Shown here: positions 9,467 through 20,970 of the stretch, in pieces
Numbering within the stretch: the first letter of the stretch is position 1
Layout of the letters: each line of letters opens with the position of its first letter
DNA from: Sabellastarte sp. h YS-2021
Lineage: Eukaryota; Annelida; Polychaeta; Sabellida; Sabellidae
Length of the DNA: 64,000 bases
Assembly (NCBI GenBank): GCA_964017235.1
Contig: OZ024927.1
Coordinates: 57,417,293-57,481,292 of the forward strand
Direction of reading: 5' to 3'
Translations under genes and position numbers: made by a program
Notes under the pieces: generated by a model
Databases searched by the model: none
What the model saw: only the letters and a program-made list of their open reading frames with translations
Told to the model about the DNA's origin: nothing

Positions 9467-11364
9467 TTTATGAAGCTTGAACCCCTTGGCAGGCTTCTGG
9501 GAGAACGTTGAGGCCTTGCCACGACCTCTCCCGGCTTGTTGCTTGTCTTTAATCTGCTTCCAAGCCGGAAGGGTAGGTTTCCTGTCGTGGTGACTCGTAG
9601 ATCTATCACTTGCAGGGTAAGGCCGGAAATGATTTTGTTGTCGGTGTGATGTACCCGATGAATGCCTCTCGTCATTTCTACTGATTTCCTCTTCAGCCTT
9701 GGTGATAAGCTGATCCGGGAACAGTGCGTTTAGATGTACTGGAGACGTTCTTAGGGCGTTCACAGTGTCTTGCTTCACTCCCGCGTGTAGGTAGTCCAGA
9801 TAGCTATCCCTGCGAGCTAGAGTGAAGTTGGCCATGTTGATAAAAATACCCTCGGATAGATCCTGCATGGTTCTGGCCATTGCCTGTGATATTGACCGGT
9901 TAAACGTGGTCAAATAATCTAGTTCATTGAAAGCTTGCTTCATCTTCTCTGATGACTTGCCCTTACTGTCGAGATGAAGAGTTTTGAGTTGAATGGCCAT
10001 AGAGTCTTGAACTCTAGTCAGGCACCTTGACAAACCAGCAGCCTGGTTACACATTATTGTCTGTTCTCTGGCTGCACTCTCCCACCTCCTGAGTAGCTCT
10101 TGACTGAAGGCCCGGGAGGGTGAGGCAGTAGGTAGATTTCTTCTAGCCACCCTGCTGAAGGAATGGTTGAGTTTTGCAGGATCCGATGACCAGGTGCGTA
10201 CTGTGGTGCTATCAGAGTCCTTCTCAGCATGCATCCCGTACCACCTTGAAGATCTGGGAGTTTTAACAAACTGATCTCTGAGGAGACCGGTATTGTCTGT
10301 ATTTCTAGTTGGGTAGCCCTCTGTGAGTGTGAGGTTAAGACTGGACATCTTACGACACAACCAGTCGTCCACAGGAAGTTTCACCGACACTTTACCGGTT
10401 GGTCTAACATGTGCACCGGCAAAGGGGTTATCATCAGCAGTGGAGGACACAGTTTCGAACTCGGGAACCTTGTGCCAGTTCATAAAGCTTCTCACACCCC
10501 TCATGGTCTCCCTGTAGTTTGCCTCCTCAGTCGGTTCACTGTCAGGATCATCTCTGGAGACCTCCCTGTCTGCTGACCGGTCCCGGTGGATCTCATCATC
10601 CAGGGAACCGGTATCACTGAGCTGGTCAGCTTCAATATCAAAAGCTGCACTCAGATCTCCCTCACCGGTTGGCTGAACTTCAGGGAACGAACCGGGGGCC
10701 TGAACAGGCTGGGTTGCTATCCCTGCACCGGGAGCCCCAAGGGGCTGGGTGGCAGTCTCCATCTCCTCTACAGCCTCACCGGTGGCCTGATCAAGGCCGG
10801 GACCGGATTTCTCTAAAGCCAGCTTGCTGGTAGTGGCACCAGGGTAAAAAAAATGGCTTCTGGCTGGTAGTTACATCTGGAACTGGTTTCACAACCGGTA
10901 CTGTGAAAGTCATGGCCAACAACATTGCCTCAAGACGGGAGAATCTTTCTGCCCACTTCTCATCCAGTTGTTTCAAATCTTCAGCTGATGGTTTACTGCT
11001 GGAAGATTTCTTACTGGCAGAAGGCTTGGGTGATTCACTACGCTTCGTCTTCTTGGTAGTAGGGGAAGAATGAACAGCCTTGACCTTCTCCACTTTACCC
11101 AGAACACTAACGTGTGCAGGGTCCACGAGAGTGGGAGCGGAGGAGGACGCAGTCGCCTTCTTGTCTTTCCTGTCTTTATAAGTAGGGGTAGACAATTGCT
11201 GAATCTGTTCAGGGTTAAACCCTCTACAGATAGTACATTCTTTCTTCTGGACGCAGGGGTCGTCGCCTAGCCTTTTGTCCCTACAACGTGCACACTTGGG
11301 AGTGGAAGTCGAACCCAGCCATAGCGTGTCCGCATGAACCTCGTCTTTGTCCTGGAAATGACAT
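9464..11364 (-). pseudogene. gag-like ORF1 of DIRS1, two frameshifts
   Basis: ATG at 11364 (MSFPGQRRGSCGHAMAGFD). The frame slips at an extra C in a C run near 11310 and again at a T8 run near 10845; both are single-base gains in homopolymers. The rest is open to the stop at 9464. Domains match other copies: zinc-like N-terminus, basic linker, ATQPLGAPG and ATQPVQAPG units, then SFMNWHKVP, SVKLPVDDWLCRK and the C-terminal helix-rich part. The slips could be assembly errors rather than decay. Confidence 0.8.
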
Positions 11365-11477
11365 AGTTGTAGATAATACTTCTAAATAACTTTAAAAGTA
11401 AAATAAAATGGTAGCGTTCGGTGTAGAACAAAAAATTCGTTGTCGAGAAAACACGTCTTCACTCTCCACGCGCCAAA

Positions 11478-11666
11478 CGAAAAAGATGCTATGTCACGAT
11501 GTCTAGACAGGAAGAGGAAGTACGATGCGCCACCTGGCGAATGCACTCTCCTGGCCGGTCCTGCCGGTATTATATACAGGACGTCTTTTTCTGTCGTTTG
11601 GCGGGACCGGTCGCGCCGACCGGTAAAGCAATTGTCCATTGGATAGGATGTATTAACGCAATAAAA
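11478..11666. repeat. Right ITR of DIRS1 (probable promoter)
   Basis: Inverse complement of 5476-5690. In coding direction it carries CCAAT near 11640 and TATATAA near 11572, a plausible TATA arrangement for transcription toward gag. The CRE seen in other copies is damaged here (tgtcacg). Confidence 0.88.
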
Positions 11667-12414
11667 TGTCTTTTGTGGTCTATTTAATCTCATTAAATTA
11701 GTTATTTTAAAATTTTAATAATCTTCACAAAGAAGCAGATCATGTTTCATGTACAGGTCGCAATTCTACTACTGCAATACCTTTTGGCACTGTATTTCTC
11801 TTGTAAATTACAATATTTGGTCTTATTTTGTCTGCCTAGTAGCGAGCAGACTAGTCTATGAACACAAAGAACACAGGTTCAATCCTAGGTGCAGGCAAAT
11901 AATGGCTTGAACAAACACTTAAAATGGCGGTCTGTGTCGTATTGTTGGATGTTATTATTCAGTCATTTGTTTGATTTTATTGTATAGAACGTTCTGTAAA
12001 ATTTTGGGAAGCACAGGATAAGTATTCTTTATTCTTTGCCATATCTTGTGTTAATGGATAAATATTCTAGGTCATGGGTTTGAATCTAGCCCCTACCACA
12101 AGTGGCCCAGTAGGGGAATGTCAGTTACTACAGTTCTGGCTGTACGTACAGTTCTGTAGTAAAGGTGATATTGCACCGAGTAAAAAAATATATACCAATA
12201 CTAATTATTTTAGTTTGACCTATTTCAACTATAACGTGTTACCTTCCTGACTACCTTTTATCAAAAGGTAGGTAATGTTTTCATTGAAAATATCCTGTCT
12301 GAATAACTGCATTTGATTGTTAACAATTTGGCAAAATTTAGCTGACACCAAATTAATTTTAAAATTTACCTGTTAGTCAAAACCACTGTATTAGTTTAGT
12401 TTTTATACACTCAC
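11667..12414. other. Intron with SINE-like fragments
   Basis: Between about 11830 and 11900 ggttcaatcct resembles a Pol III B box, and near 12070 gggtttgaatc is a second similar site. Both may be tRNA-derived SINE remnants. No gene is seen. Confidence 0.35.
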
Positions 12415-12500
12415 TTCAAAAGCAGCTCCCGCTTGCTCCCAGAGCAGAAGGTGGATCCTTTTCTTTATCGATATGTCCAATGACTGGCCACAGTTACTGC
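12415..12500 (-). CDS. TEX11: TEX11-like exon
   Basis: 86 nt, acceptor cctcaaatag and donor GTGAGT. Two bases finish a Gly codon, then 28 codons including DISIKKRIHLLLWEQAGAAFE. It joins in phase to 5189-5329 to give ...AAFE-AHQYHEALEW, the TPR boundary expected of the family. The following intron holds DIRS1. Confidence 0.75.
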
Positions 12501-13336
12501 CTATTTGAGGAAATTTTTCATTACTTATGTTAGCAAAACAGTATCAAGACCATTTAATGAAAATATATGAAAAGGAAATGCCATAAAACCATGATGATTT
12601 TCATATTCAGATAATATGGTGGGACAACCTAACTATTACAAACATAATCAATGTGGAAAAAAATCCTAACCTTTGTTGCAACATTTGCATACATTAGGCA
12701 TTTTTGCGACTTTAATGAGAACGATGAGTTTTACTTTAATTAACTCTACTTCCTTTTAACAGCCTATTCGATTAGGAAAACACTAGCACACAATTCTTTA
12801 ATCCCTGAAATGGAACAGTTTTGGATTGGCGACACATTAATCAGTAAAATATGTTAAAGCATCATCCCTACTCCTAGATCACTGAGGTTGAAGAAAGACT
12901 TCCTTCCATATTAACATTAGTTGTCAATTATTACTATTAAGTCAGTTGTTGCCTACTTGTGTGAACATTTGATTACTGTGATTTTAATGAAGTACAAGGT
13001 TTACATACACATGTCCCTGTTCATGCAGAAAAGATGTTCCACTAATAATGACCCCATTATCATCAAAATGATGCTAACACCCTCATGAAATACATAACAT
13101 ATGCGATGAAAAATAACATTGTATTTTCTACCATAATTTAGAAGCTGTAACTGAATGATATTGGTACTGAGCATACCATAATTAATATCTCACTTCTAGC
13201 TCTCATTTCCTTATTTTATATAGGTTTGCATAAATTTGAATGCCAATACTGCAAAAGATATATTTAATCAGCTCCATTCAGCACGCTGCTAATTGCTTTG
13301 ACCATATTTTTCACATAACACAATATTTCCCCTCAC
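12501..13336. other. Intron, nothing recognised
   Basis: AT-rich intron between two TEX11-like exons. No repeats or genes are recognised. Confidence 0.5.
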
Positions 13337-13488
13337 CTATGATGACTTGTTCCACATGTTCCTTTGCCTCAGTGTACTCATTGACTTGCAGCAGTAGCTC
13401 TAGGTGAGTGACTGAGATTTTACCCAAATGTGGACTGTGTTCATATCTCTGGGACAACTGCCTCAGGCCATCAAATCCTACATCTTTC
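13337..13488 (-). CDS. TEX11: TEX11-like exon
   Basis: 152 nt, acceptor cactggcag and donor GTGAGG. One base completes Arg, then 50 codons (KDVGFDGLRQLSQRY, LGKISVTHLELLLQVNEY, TEAKEHVEQVII) and one base of the next Gly. Helical TPR-like content. Phases agree with both neighbouring exons. Confidence 0.75.
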
Positions 13489-14098
13489 CTGCCAGTGAGT
13501 GGATTGATATTAAGGTTATAAAAAGAATGATCACCCAATGAATGAGTCAAATCAGAGAATTGCTGGATAATGCTTTGTCATTTGCAAAAAACAAAATGAT
13601 TTTTGAGGGCCTTTATATGAAACAAATTTGCAGTTTAATTCACTTCTTTACCAGTATGTTTAAAAAAATAAATAAATAAATAAATAAAAAAAAAATTTAA
13701 AAAAAAAGCATATGAGTTGTGATTTCAGTAAATCTGGAATTTAGTGGCAACTTAAGTCTTAAGCCAGGTTACTGATAATCTGGTTCAAGAAGAATATAAT
13801 CTAAAGCTTATTATTTAATTTCAAAACATTAGCCACAGCAATGTAACTACTAAAGTTCTACATTACTGTTATTATCTTATTGGATAAGGAGAGGGCAAAC
13901 AAAAAATATGGGGGAAAAAATTAAGCACTCATTGTAGACTATTTCTCTACTCTTGTAACAAGTACTCTTTTTAATGTAAATTTAAAAGCCAGAAAATTCT
14001 TGATTCCAGATCAATTTAATGAAATTTTCAGCTTTCAAAACGATACACAAATACTTGTTTATTGAAGCTTAGGTGAGAAAATGTAAACCACATCCTAC
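13489..14098. repeat. Intron with an A-rich microsatellite
   Basis: An (aaat)n-like run with A tracts spans about 13663-13710. Otherwise there is no recognisable feature. Confidence 0.5.
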
Positions 14099-14180
14099 CT
14101 TTCCTTTTGTATCAGCATTTTCACTGTATTGAGTCCCAGATCTATATTTAAATCTGGATGTTTCAAGAGATCAAACAACC
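14099..14180 (-). CDS. TEX11: TEX11-like exon
   Basis: 82 nt, acceptor tttatttcag and donor GTAGGA. It encodes LFDLLKHPDLNIDLGLNTVK and MLIQKE with split codons at both ends (2 nt in, 2 nt out). It joins in phase to 13337-13488, giving KE-R-KDVGFDG. Confidence 0.72.
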
Positions 14181-14742
14181 CTGAAATAAAAACAAAAGGT
14201 TACTGAAAATATTGTTTTTTTTTTTGCATATTGCTCTATAAGGTAAGTGAGTCAGTATTTTGCTGTCAGCCACATAAAATCTTAAAGCTAGATAGTTAAT
14301 GCAAAAAAATAATTGTTTAACAATAGACACTTCTTTAGAAAATTATATTCCTAATGAGTAGCATCACCAATACTGTGTTCTTAAAAATTTAAGTTGGAAG
14401 AAAACTTAACTTACTTTCAAATTTTTAAGAAACTCGCTGGTTAATGATCACTGTCCAACCTCATTAGCCAATACATGTGTATTGATAATAATTAATGCCA
14501 ATGACAATTCCCAAATTTACAAAAACACATATTTAAATATGTACAGAAATTGCAAAAAATATTGTGTCGCTCTTTTCGTCAAATGGAACAACAAAACTAG
14601 AGGATCGCTTGGAAAATAAAAAGATGATGTTTTTGCACAGCAAAAACAAAGCGTCCCGAAAAGGATATAAAGGTGAGTGCTAAGCTATTAAGAAAATGCT
14701 CTGCTTTTAGCCTTATACTCTTGTGGCAACCAAAGTCTGCGT
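14181..14742. other. Intron, nothing recognised
   Basis: AT-rich; a T-rich run near 14213-14224. No gene or clear repeat. Confidence 0.4.
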
Positions 14743-15130
14743 AGTCTGCTCTATCTAGCACGGTTTTCGAGATATAAGCATTTTTGTGTTTTGCAACTTT
14801 TGCAAAAAATTCGAAAATTCAAAATGGCCGCCATTTTGGGAGAGACAAAATTTTTTTGAAAATTGTGATGGCTACTCTGCAGAGATATCCAGCAGGTCAA
14901 AAATTTCGTCGAAATCACTCTATCTAGCACGGTTTTCGAGATATAAGCATTTTTTGTGTTTTGCAAATTTTGCGGAAAAATTCGAAAATTCAAAATGGCC
15001 GCCAGTTTTGACGAGACAAAAAATTTTTGACAATTGGGATGGTTACTCTGCAGAGATACCCTGTGGGTAAAAAAATTCATCGAAATCGCTCTATCTCGCA
15101 CGGTTTTCGAGATAAGCATTTTTGTGTTTT
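14743..15130. repeat. Tandem repeat, ~170-bp unit, 2.3 copies
   Basis: Units begin with ctctatctagcacggttttc at about 14748, 14917 and 15088. Each contains cgaaaattcaaaatggccgcc and ctctgcagagatatcc. The second copy is near full length and the third is truncated. Open frames across it are by-products of the repeat. Confidence 0.75.
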
Positions 15131-15509
15131 CCTTATTTGGAAAATTTGTAGTGATTAATTAATCATTAATTACTCACCCATTTCTTAACCACTCAATGCC
15201 AAAATCTAATGATTTCCAGATTTTAATAGAATGAATGTATTTCCCAAGTTTCAGGTGAATTGATAAAATCCCTTTCAAGTTATCATCCGGACAAGCTTAC
15301 CCATCGAAAAAAAAGACATTTTTGGTCATGTGACCTCTCTGATTGGTCGAAATGTCACTGCAGCATATTCAAAAAAAATTCCCCAAAGCTACTGCATTCA
15401 CCTGCCAAATTTGAAAAGAATCCGCCTAACGGTCACAGAGTTATAAGGAAAACGAAAAAGCGGAGCCTGATTTTCTCCCATACACAAAAAAGCGTCCCTT
15501 GCAGGACTC

Positions 15510-16641
15510 TTAAATAGCATCGGAGATGCCTGTACCCCACAGCCTGGGGAAATAATTTTCAACACCATGAGATAAAGAAGTAGTGAAACAGTACAAAGAT
15601 CGGGATACTTTCAGAGCACTATCAAATATATAAAGGTTCAACTAATGTTTAAGTAGAGAAAATAATGTTCAAGAGAAAGAAATTGTATGCAAAGATAAAG
15701 TATTAAAACAAGACAATTCAATAGCAAGATGACAACATTAATCAGTAAACTAAATATTATGACGCTGTAAAAATTTATTAACTGGAGAATAGATGTCAAT
15801 GGAAAATCGCAAAATTATGTAAAAGTACATTATAATAATCAGTTGAAGCAATCCATGTATCTTTGTCAAAAGAGAAACATGTCTCAAATATGGCAGGTGA
15901 ACACACTTTGGCAGAGCCAAAGCTAAAGATCACACCATAATACACACCTACACCCTCTAACCAAATCTGCCAGTCCACAATCAACAGAAATACCTTCAGA
16001 TGAAAAAGATTAAGAACCCACAAGTCTGCTTGTTCTGCAAGCTGTTAATATACACACATCTTGCACAGTGGAATTATGGTTGGAATGTTTTGAATATTGT
16101 CAAAAAACATATGAAAGTGACCTAACACAAATAAACCTCTCCCATCTTTATACATGTTTGCATGGTCGAATTATAGTTTGAATTTTTTAATATTACCCAT
16201 ACATACAGATGTGGTAATACAATGTCCCTACCAAGTATCAACTTCATATACCTTACGGTCTCTGAGATATAGCCCAGACAAGATTTTATAGGTCAAGGTC
16301 ACTACAGCAAAGTCAAAGGTCAAATCAAGGTCACACGTTGCACACCAACACCCCCTAACCAATGTCCCTACCAAGTATCAACTTCCTACACCTTACAGTA
16401 TCCGAGATATAGCCCGGACAAGATTTTCAAACTCAAGGTCACAGTGGCAAGATCAAAGGTCAAATCAAGATCACACCATGACGTTGCAGACCTACACCCC
16501 CTAACCAATGTCCCTAAGTATCAACTTCCTACACCTTACGGTTTCCGAGATATAGCCCAGACAAACTTTTTCTCACCCGCCCATCCGGACACCATAGGTG
16601 AAAACAATACCCCGACAGCCCTTAAGGGCTGTGGGGTAAAA
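15510..16641. mobile_element. Helitron-like minisatellite element, copy A
   Basis: Starts atagcatcggagatgcctg with the subterminal repeat taccccacagcc (about 15533). It ends with the inverse, ggctgtggggta, preceded by the 16-bp palindrome cagcccttaagggctg (16616-16631). The core has about three ~150-bp tandem units (aatgtccctaccaagtatca ... tatagcccagacaag ... caaggtcac). Subterminal inverted repeats, an end hairpin and a minisatellite core match HINE/DINE and pearl-type non-autonomous Helitrons; that class is inference. Confidence 0.6.
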
Positions 16642-16786
16642 ACTGAGCTTGTATAATTTTTAATTAATATCACAAAGAGCCTTTAATAATTTATAAAAAA
16701 TATAAATTATCACTCATGCTTAAAATTCTAAAAAAAATTTCAATCTGTGGTGATAAGTGAATTAGTTATTAAATGTTAACAATTAC

Positions 16787-16868
16787 CCATTTTGAGTCTT
16801 TCACCTCCTTCTTGTCCCTCCAACATAATTCTTATTTTCAAGTACAAACCCAAAGGATCTGGGTGTTC
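16787..16868 (-). CDS. TEX11: TEX11-like exon
   Basis: 82 nt, acceptor ctactttgacacag and donor GTAATT. It encodes EHPDPLGLYLKIRIMLEGQE then GGERLKM and one base of Gly. A second possible acceptor 38 bp upstream would break the phase with the preceding exon, so the inner one is preferred. Joins in phase to 14099-14180. Confidence 0.75.
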
Positions 16869-17263
16869 CTGTGTCAAAGTAGGGAATAATCGCGGATATA
16901 AACACCCTGTATTTAAAGCAATTGGAGTGATGTTAAGATCAATCTGATAAGTATGACAATTATTAGATTTTGAACTGGTATACCAATATCCATTACCTTT
17001 ATCCATTACAACTATTTTTACCATTAGGACTAAATATTACTAAAACTTCTGTTCGGAAAATTTTGCAGCATCAAGAACAATTTTATGCTGTATAAGTAAT
17101 GAAGTAATTATGAAGAAATTCTTAAAACTGATCAACTCCCAACTAGCATTCACATTCAGTTATAACTAGCTACACAAAAAAATCCTCAAATTATCATATA
17201 CTTATCAGTTATCATTTTCAGAAAATCTTTGGGGATATTCATCAGAGCTAATGTAAAACTTAC
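16869..17263. other. Intron, nothing recognised
   Basis: AT-rich sequence between TEX11-like exons; no feature seen. Confidence 0.5.
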
Positions 17264-17359
17264 AGCATTGGCAAGCCCCACAGCATTGAGTGCTTTCTGC
17301 CAGTGTTGTTCACTGTTCCATTCCAGATAGGCATGTGCCAAAAGACGCAAAGTACGGGC
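17264..17359 (-). CDS. TEX11: TEX11-like exon with the LRLLAxxYLEW motif
   Basis: 96 nt, 32 codons, phase 0 both ends. Acceptor tgtattttattttgaacag and donor GTAAGT. It encodes ARTLRLLAHAYLEWNSEQHW and ends KALNAVGLANA, leading straight into EHPDPLGLYLK of the next exon. An acceptor 26 bp upstream is possible but shifts the phase relative to the exon before. Confidence 0.8.
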
Positions 17360-17951
17360 CTGTTCAAAATAAAATACAGCCAAACCTGTGAAAGTAAAAC
17401 TCTGAGTTAAATTATGAAGCCCTTTTCAGCAGAAGTAAATATTAGGACTTGATATTTTGAGAAGTTACAACAGATATTTAGTATTTTAAAGGAAACTTAC
17501 TTCACAATGGTGTCTGGACTTGCCCACAATTTTAGGGTTACATGACTTGTTTTTAAACACACGACCAATCAGCAACTGAAAATCTGTGGTACTTTATTGT
17601 TTTTTTGGGGTCCTAAAAATTAGGTAAACCTAGTTGGCATTTAAAACCATCTAAATGACAGGTACTTCATATGGAATTTGACATGTACAAAAGTTAACAT
17701 AAAGTACAAATAACTTCAACAGAGTAATTGTTTTTACATAAATATTACGAAAATTGTGTTTCAGAGTGCCAAAAATATATAGATAATGTTTCTTTTTGAT
17801 AGCTGCTCATCATCAATTGTTAATTTATTGATGCAAATGATGTCTATGTGTGCCCTTTCATACAAGTGCTTGCACGTTTGTCATACCATTCCCTTATTAA
17901 TTTGATATGAATGCAATATGATAACAAAGAGACTTAAAAAGACTAACTCAC
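17360..17951. other. Intron, nothing recognised
   Basis: AT-rich sequence without recognisable repeats. Confidence 0.5.
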
Positions 17952-18089
17952 CTGTTTCTTGGAACCTACATTTGCCTTGCCTTTACCAAGCTCAAAGCTA
18001 TCTCTCAGAAACTGCACACAGTTTTCAAACTCCTTCTTCTCAAAGCTTTCTACTCCAAAGTTATAACACAGTAAGGACAGATAACCTCC
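17952..18089 (-). CDS. TEX11: TEX11-like exon
   Basis: 138 nt, 46 codons, phase 0 both ends. Acceptor ctttgcacag and donor GTGAGT. It encodes GGYLSLLCYNFGVESFEKKE, then a second helix ending ELGKGKANVGSKKQ. LLCYNFGVE followed by a short loop and a second helix is a TPR typical of the family. Confidence 0.78.
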
Positions 18090-18469
18090 CTGTGCAAAGC
18101 ATCACAATGAACAAAAATTTATTACTTTTTTAAATGAAAAAAATAACCTTGTAATATACTGTAATATTGAACCAAACAAAAACAGTTCACTGTAAAATAT
18201 TGTGAATTTTGATAGCACTGGTGTAAAATAGCCAGCCTCGGCAGGCAAGAATCCCAGCACGCAGGTACAACTAAATGGGCAACAACATTGAGATTTGGGA
18301 AAGTCAAAGGAGCAACTTCAGTTGAAGAAGTATACAGAGCCCATGAGATGTTGTCAGATGTAAGAATGCTCATGTAGTTGAAGAAGGGGAAAAACTTTTC
18401 ATTTTAAACTTTCATTTTATTCGTCCATGATGTGAGGTTGAAGCCCAAAGATCAATTTATAAGAGAAAT
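18090..18469. other. Intron, nothing recognised
   Basis: No gene or clear repeat. An open frame of 83 codons on minus (18122-18373) has no recognisable content. Confidence 0.4.
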
Positions 18470-18970
18470 ATAGCCATTTTACTATGATGACCCCACCTGA
18501 CCTTGAAGCTGGGGTCAAAGATCAAATTTTACACTTGCATAAGATTCACGGGCCATGATTTCTTACAAGTTGTTTTCATATTTTGAAGCCCTAAGACCTA
18601 TATATAAGGGAGATAAATGTATAAGGTCTTTTTAGTACGATGACCCTACTTGACCTTGAAGCAAGTGTCAAATCTGACAATTGCAAAAGATTCACAGGCC
18701 ATGATTTCCCAGAAGTTGTTTTCACATTTGGAAGCCCCAGAACTAATAATAAGGGATATAAAAGAGCTTTTTGGCATGATCACCCTACATGACCTTAAAA
18801 TGGGTCAAAGGTCAAATTTGATACTGGCAAAAGATTCACAGATCATGACTTTCTATAAGTTGTTTTCTCAATCCAAATCCCTAGGACCAATGATAAAGGA
18901 GATATTAGGCCTTTTTGATACCATTTTGTTTTCAAAACAAGGCCAAAATTACTCTCAGGCAAGTTTCTAG
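18470..18970. repeat. Tandem repeat, ~140-bp unit, about 3.5 copies
   Basis: Units share tgaccttgaag, ggtcaaagatcaaatt, gattcac-gg-ccatgattt and aagttgtttt. A related array recurs at about 60000-60570, so both may belong to one minisatellite-bearing element family. Confidence 0.65.
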
Positions 18971-19156
18971 GCCATAAACATTTTGTGCAAATCTGATGAA
19001 GCTAGCTGCAATATTTTAAGTTTTAAAACATATTAATGATTATCGAAGAATCGCCTATGGTGGCCATATTGATTTTTTTTAAATGAGGACAAAATATTTA
19101 CAGTACATACAGTGTTGATTCTAGAAATTTTGAAATGCAGGGGCAGTTCCGAAAAA

Positions 19157-19370
19157 TTGCAAATTTAATAAGTAAATTAAATTTTTATAAGTTAATACCC
19201 TATCCAATGGACAATAGCTTATCCGGTCGGCGTGGACCGGCCCGCCAAATGTCAGAAAAAGACGTCCTGTGTCTCCACCGGCTAGGCTGGCCCAGTACTG
19301 TGCACTCGCCAGATGGCGTGTCGTACTTCCTTCCTGTCTAGACAGAGTGACGTCATAGCATCTTTTTTGT
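19157..19370. repeat. Left ITR of DIRS2
   Basis: Inverse complement of 24604-24789 plus the left-specific AT-rich end. Contains TGACGTCA near 19348. Confidence 0.88.
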
Positions 19371-19431
19371 TGTCTAAACCTTATTAGACCCCTAGTGAAC
19401 TGATAGCGGGGTCGGTGGGAGGGCCTTGTGT

Positions 19432-19527
19432 GTCCATTGGATAGGGTATTAACTTATAAAAATTTAATTTACTTATTAAATTTGCAATTTTATTGCGTTA
19501 ATACATCATATCCAATGGACAATAGCT
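19432..19527. repeat. ICR of DIRS2
   Basis: Fused inverse copies of the left end (19432-19487) and right end (19488-19527). It ends caatagct, matching this element's own ITRs rather than the caattgct of other copies. Confidence 0.88.
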
Positions 19528-19721
19528 GAATAACTACCGCTTGGTCGGCGGGTAAGTTACTAGGGATCAAATTGAACTCATACTCAGTAGTGAAGATAGG
19601 TACCTTGTAAGCCTGGGTAGACCTTGAGGTCGGTAACCCATAAGGGCTGTGGTCGAATATCATCATCCGGTAATAGGGTGTAACCGTCAGAAACGACCTT
19701 GATACCGTATACCCCCCCCCC

Positions 19722-19731
19722 TTTTATTATC
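19722..19731 (-). promoter_or_regulatory. Polypurine-like run of DIRS2
   Basis: Coding strand ATAATAAAAG followed by a run of ten G, between ICR and recombinase. Same position as in DIRS1, 3, 4 and 5. Confidence 0.35.
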
Positions 19732-19871
19732 AGACCTACTCTGAGGTAAAGGAGGAGAGGGATGAGTTCAGTCCCAAAGGCAAGTCTCCCGAAGGAAATA
19801 CATCTGAGAAGATTTTTTTTTTTTTTTTGATGAATTATTCTTAACTATATTTACAAATGTACAAATCTCCT

Positions 19872-20970
19872 CTAGGTAGTGGTCTGTTGGTGGATCTGCT
19901 GGGCAGCCACCACAGGACCAAGATGAAAAAGCTCTGAATCAGCCCAAGCCAAGTCCTTCAGGTAAAACTGCGTGAAGGTATTGTGGGATTTCCAGTGGCA
20001 AGCTGATAAGATCTGATCTAAGGAAACTCCCGATTGGAAGGCCTTAGAAGCGGCGAAAGCCCGAACATCATCAAGCCCATACCCTACATCAAGTTAGAGA
20101 GCTCGTAGCAGAGGATCACAGTTTGCTTGATCCAAGAGGAGATGGTAGCAGGGGAGATATCCTTGTCGAAGCCTTTCTTGAAGGAGACAAAGACTAATTC
20201 TTTACCCTGTCTGATGTCCTGTCCAGATAGTGGCGCAAGGCTCTGATCGGACAAAGGGACCTGTCAGATTTGAGGGATCTGTCCAGGGTAGGAGCCAGTG
20301 CTGGTATGACCACTGGGGCTACACTCTCTGGACCCTCTTTGGCCAGCTGATTCTTTGAAAGAAAGCTGGGAGATGGAACCAGGGACACCTTAGACCAATC
20401 GGACTGGTGTCTGATGTTTTTGTGTTGCCATGCATGGATCTCACTCCTTCTTTTACCCGACCCTAGGGCCAAAAGGAAAACAGTCTTGAAGGTTACATGC
20501 TTCAGGGATGCCTCCCTAAGAGGTTCGAAAGGGGCCTTTGTTAGCTGGTGCAGCACCAGGGAAAGGTTCCAGGAGGGTACTCCCCTCCGCCCTTTAGGTC
20601 TATCTCTGTGGAAACTGTCCAGGAGATGGGTGAGATTATCATCTTTGCTGATATTAACTGTTGTATCACCTAGTTTATCAGCAATGGCAGACCTGTAGCC
20701 ATCAATGGTACTGGGCTGCAGCTTCTTAGTCTCAAAGAGATACATTAGGAAGTCAGCCACAGACTTTACAGGTGGTGACCTGAAGTCCACCTGATTAGTG
20801 ACGCACCACTTTTTAAAAATGGTCCACTTTGCCTCATAGACTGATCTGGTTGATTGTCTTTGAGGAGCCTCAATTCTTGCTGCCACTGCCTCAGAGAAGC
20901 CCTGCTCTTTGATTTTTGTGGCTCTAGGAGCCAGGCATGGAGATTTAGATTTGTCAGATCTCTGTGAGGG
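19872..20970 (-). pseudogene. Tyrosine recombinase of DIRS2, broken C-terminus
   Basis: The N-terminal part is open (QGFSEAVAARIEAPQRQ, GSGKRRSEIHAW) and the same frame extends upstream to 21861. Near 20215 a deletion after YLDRTSD shifts the frame. Around 20070-20090 the sequence of the HxxR box is rearranged, so the conserved His is not seen where expected. The C-terminus, with FYLKDLAWAD-like residues and a TAG at 19872, is still recognisable. Not functional as it stands. Confidence 0.75.

Larger units (their letters stand above)
5476..11666 (-). mobile_element. DIRS1, full-length DIRS-type retrotransposon with coding lesions
   Basis: 6.19-kb element. Outer ends are ttgcaaattt (5476) and gcaataaaa (11666). 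The ITRs are about 190-215 bp and an ICR lies at 5753-5848. Coding order on minus is gag (11364-9464), Cys-rich domain, RT/RNase H/methyltransferase, then tyrosine recombinase (stop at 6229). No target-site duplication is visible, as expected for insertion by a tyrosine recombinase. Lesions: two gag frameshifts, an indel near 9160, in-frame stops at 9064, 8319 and 6715. It sits in a TEX11-like intron in sense orientation. Confidence 0.92.

Noticed and set aside
18650-18970. 106-codon plus-strand ORF
   Set aside because: Lies wholly in the ~140-bp tandem repeat.
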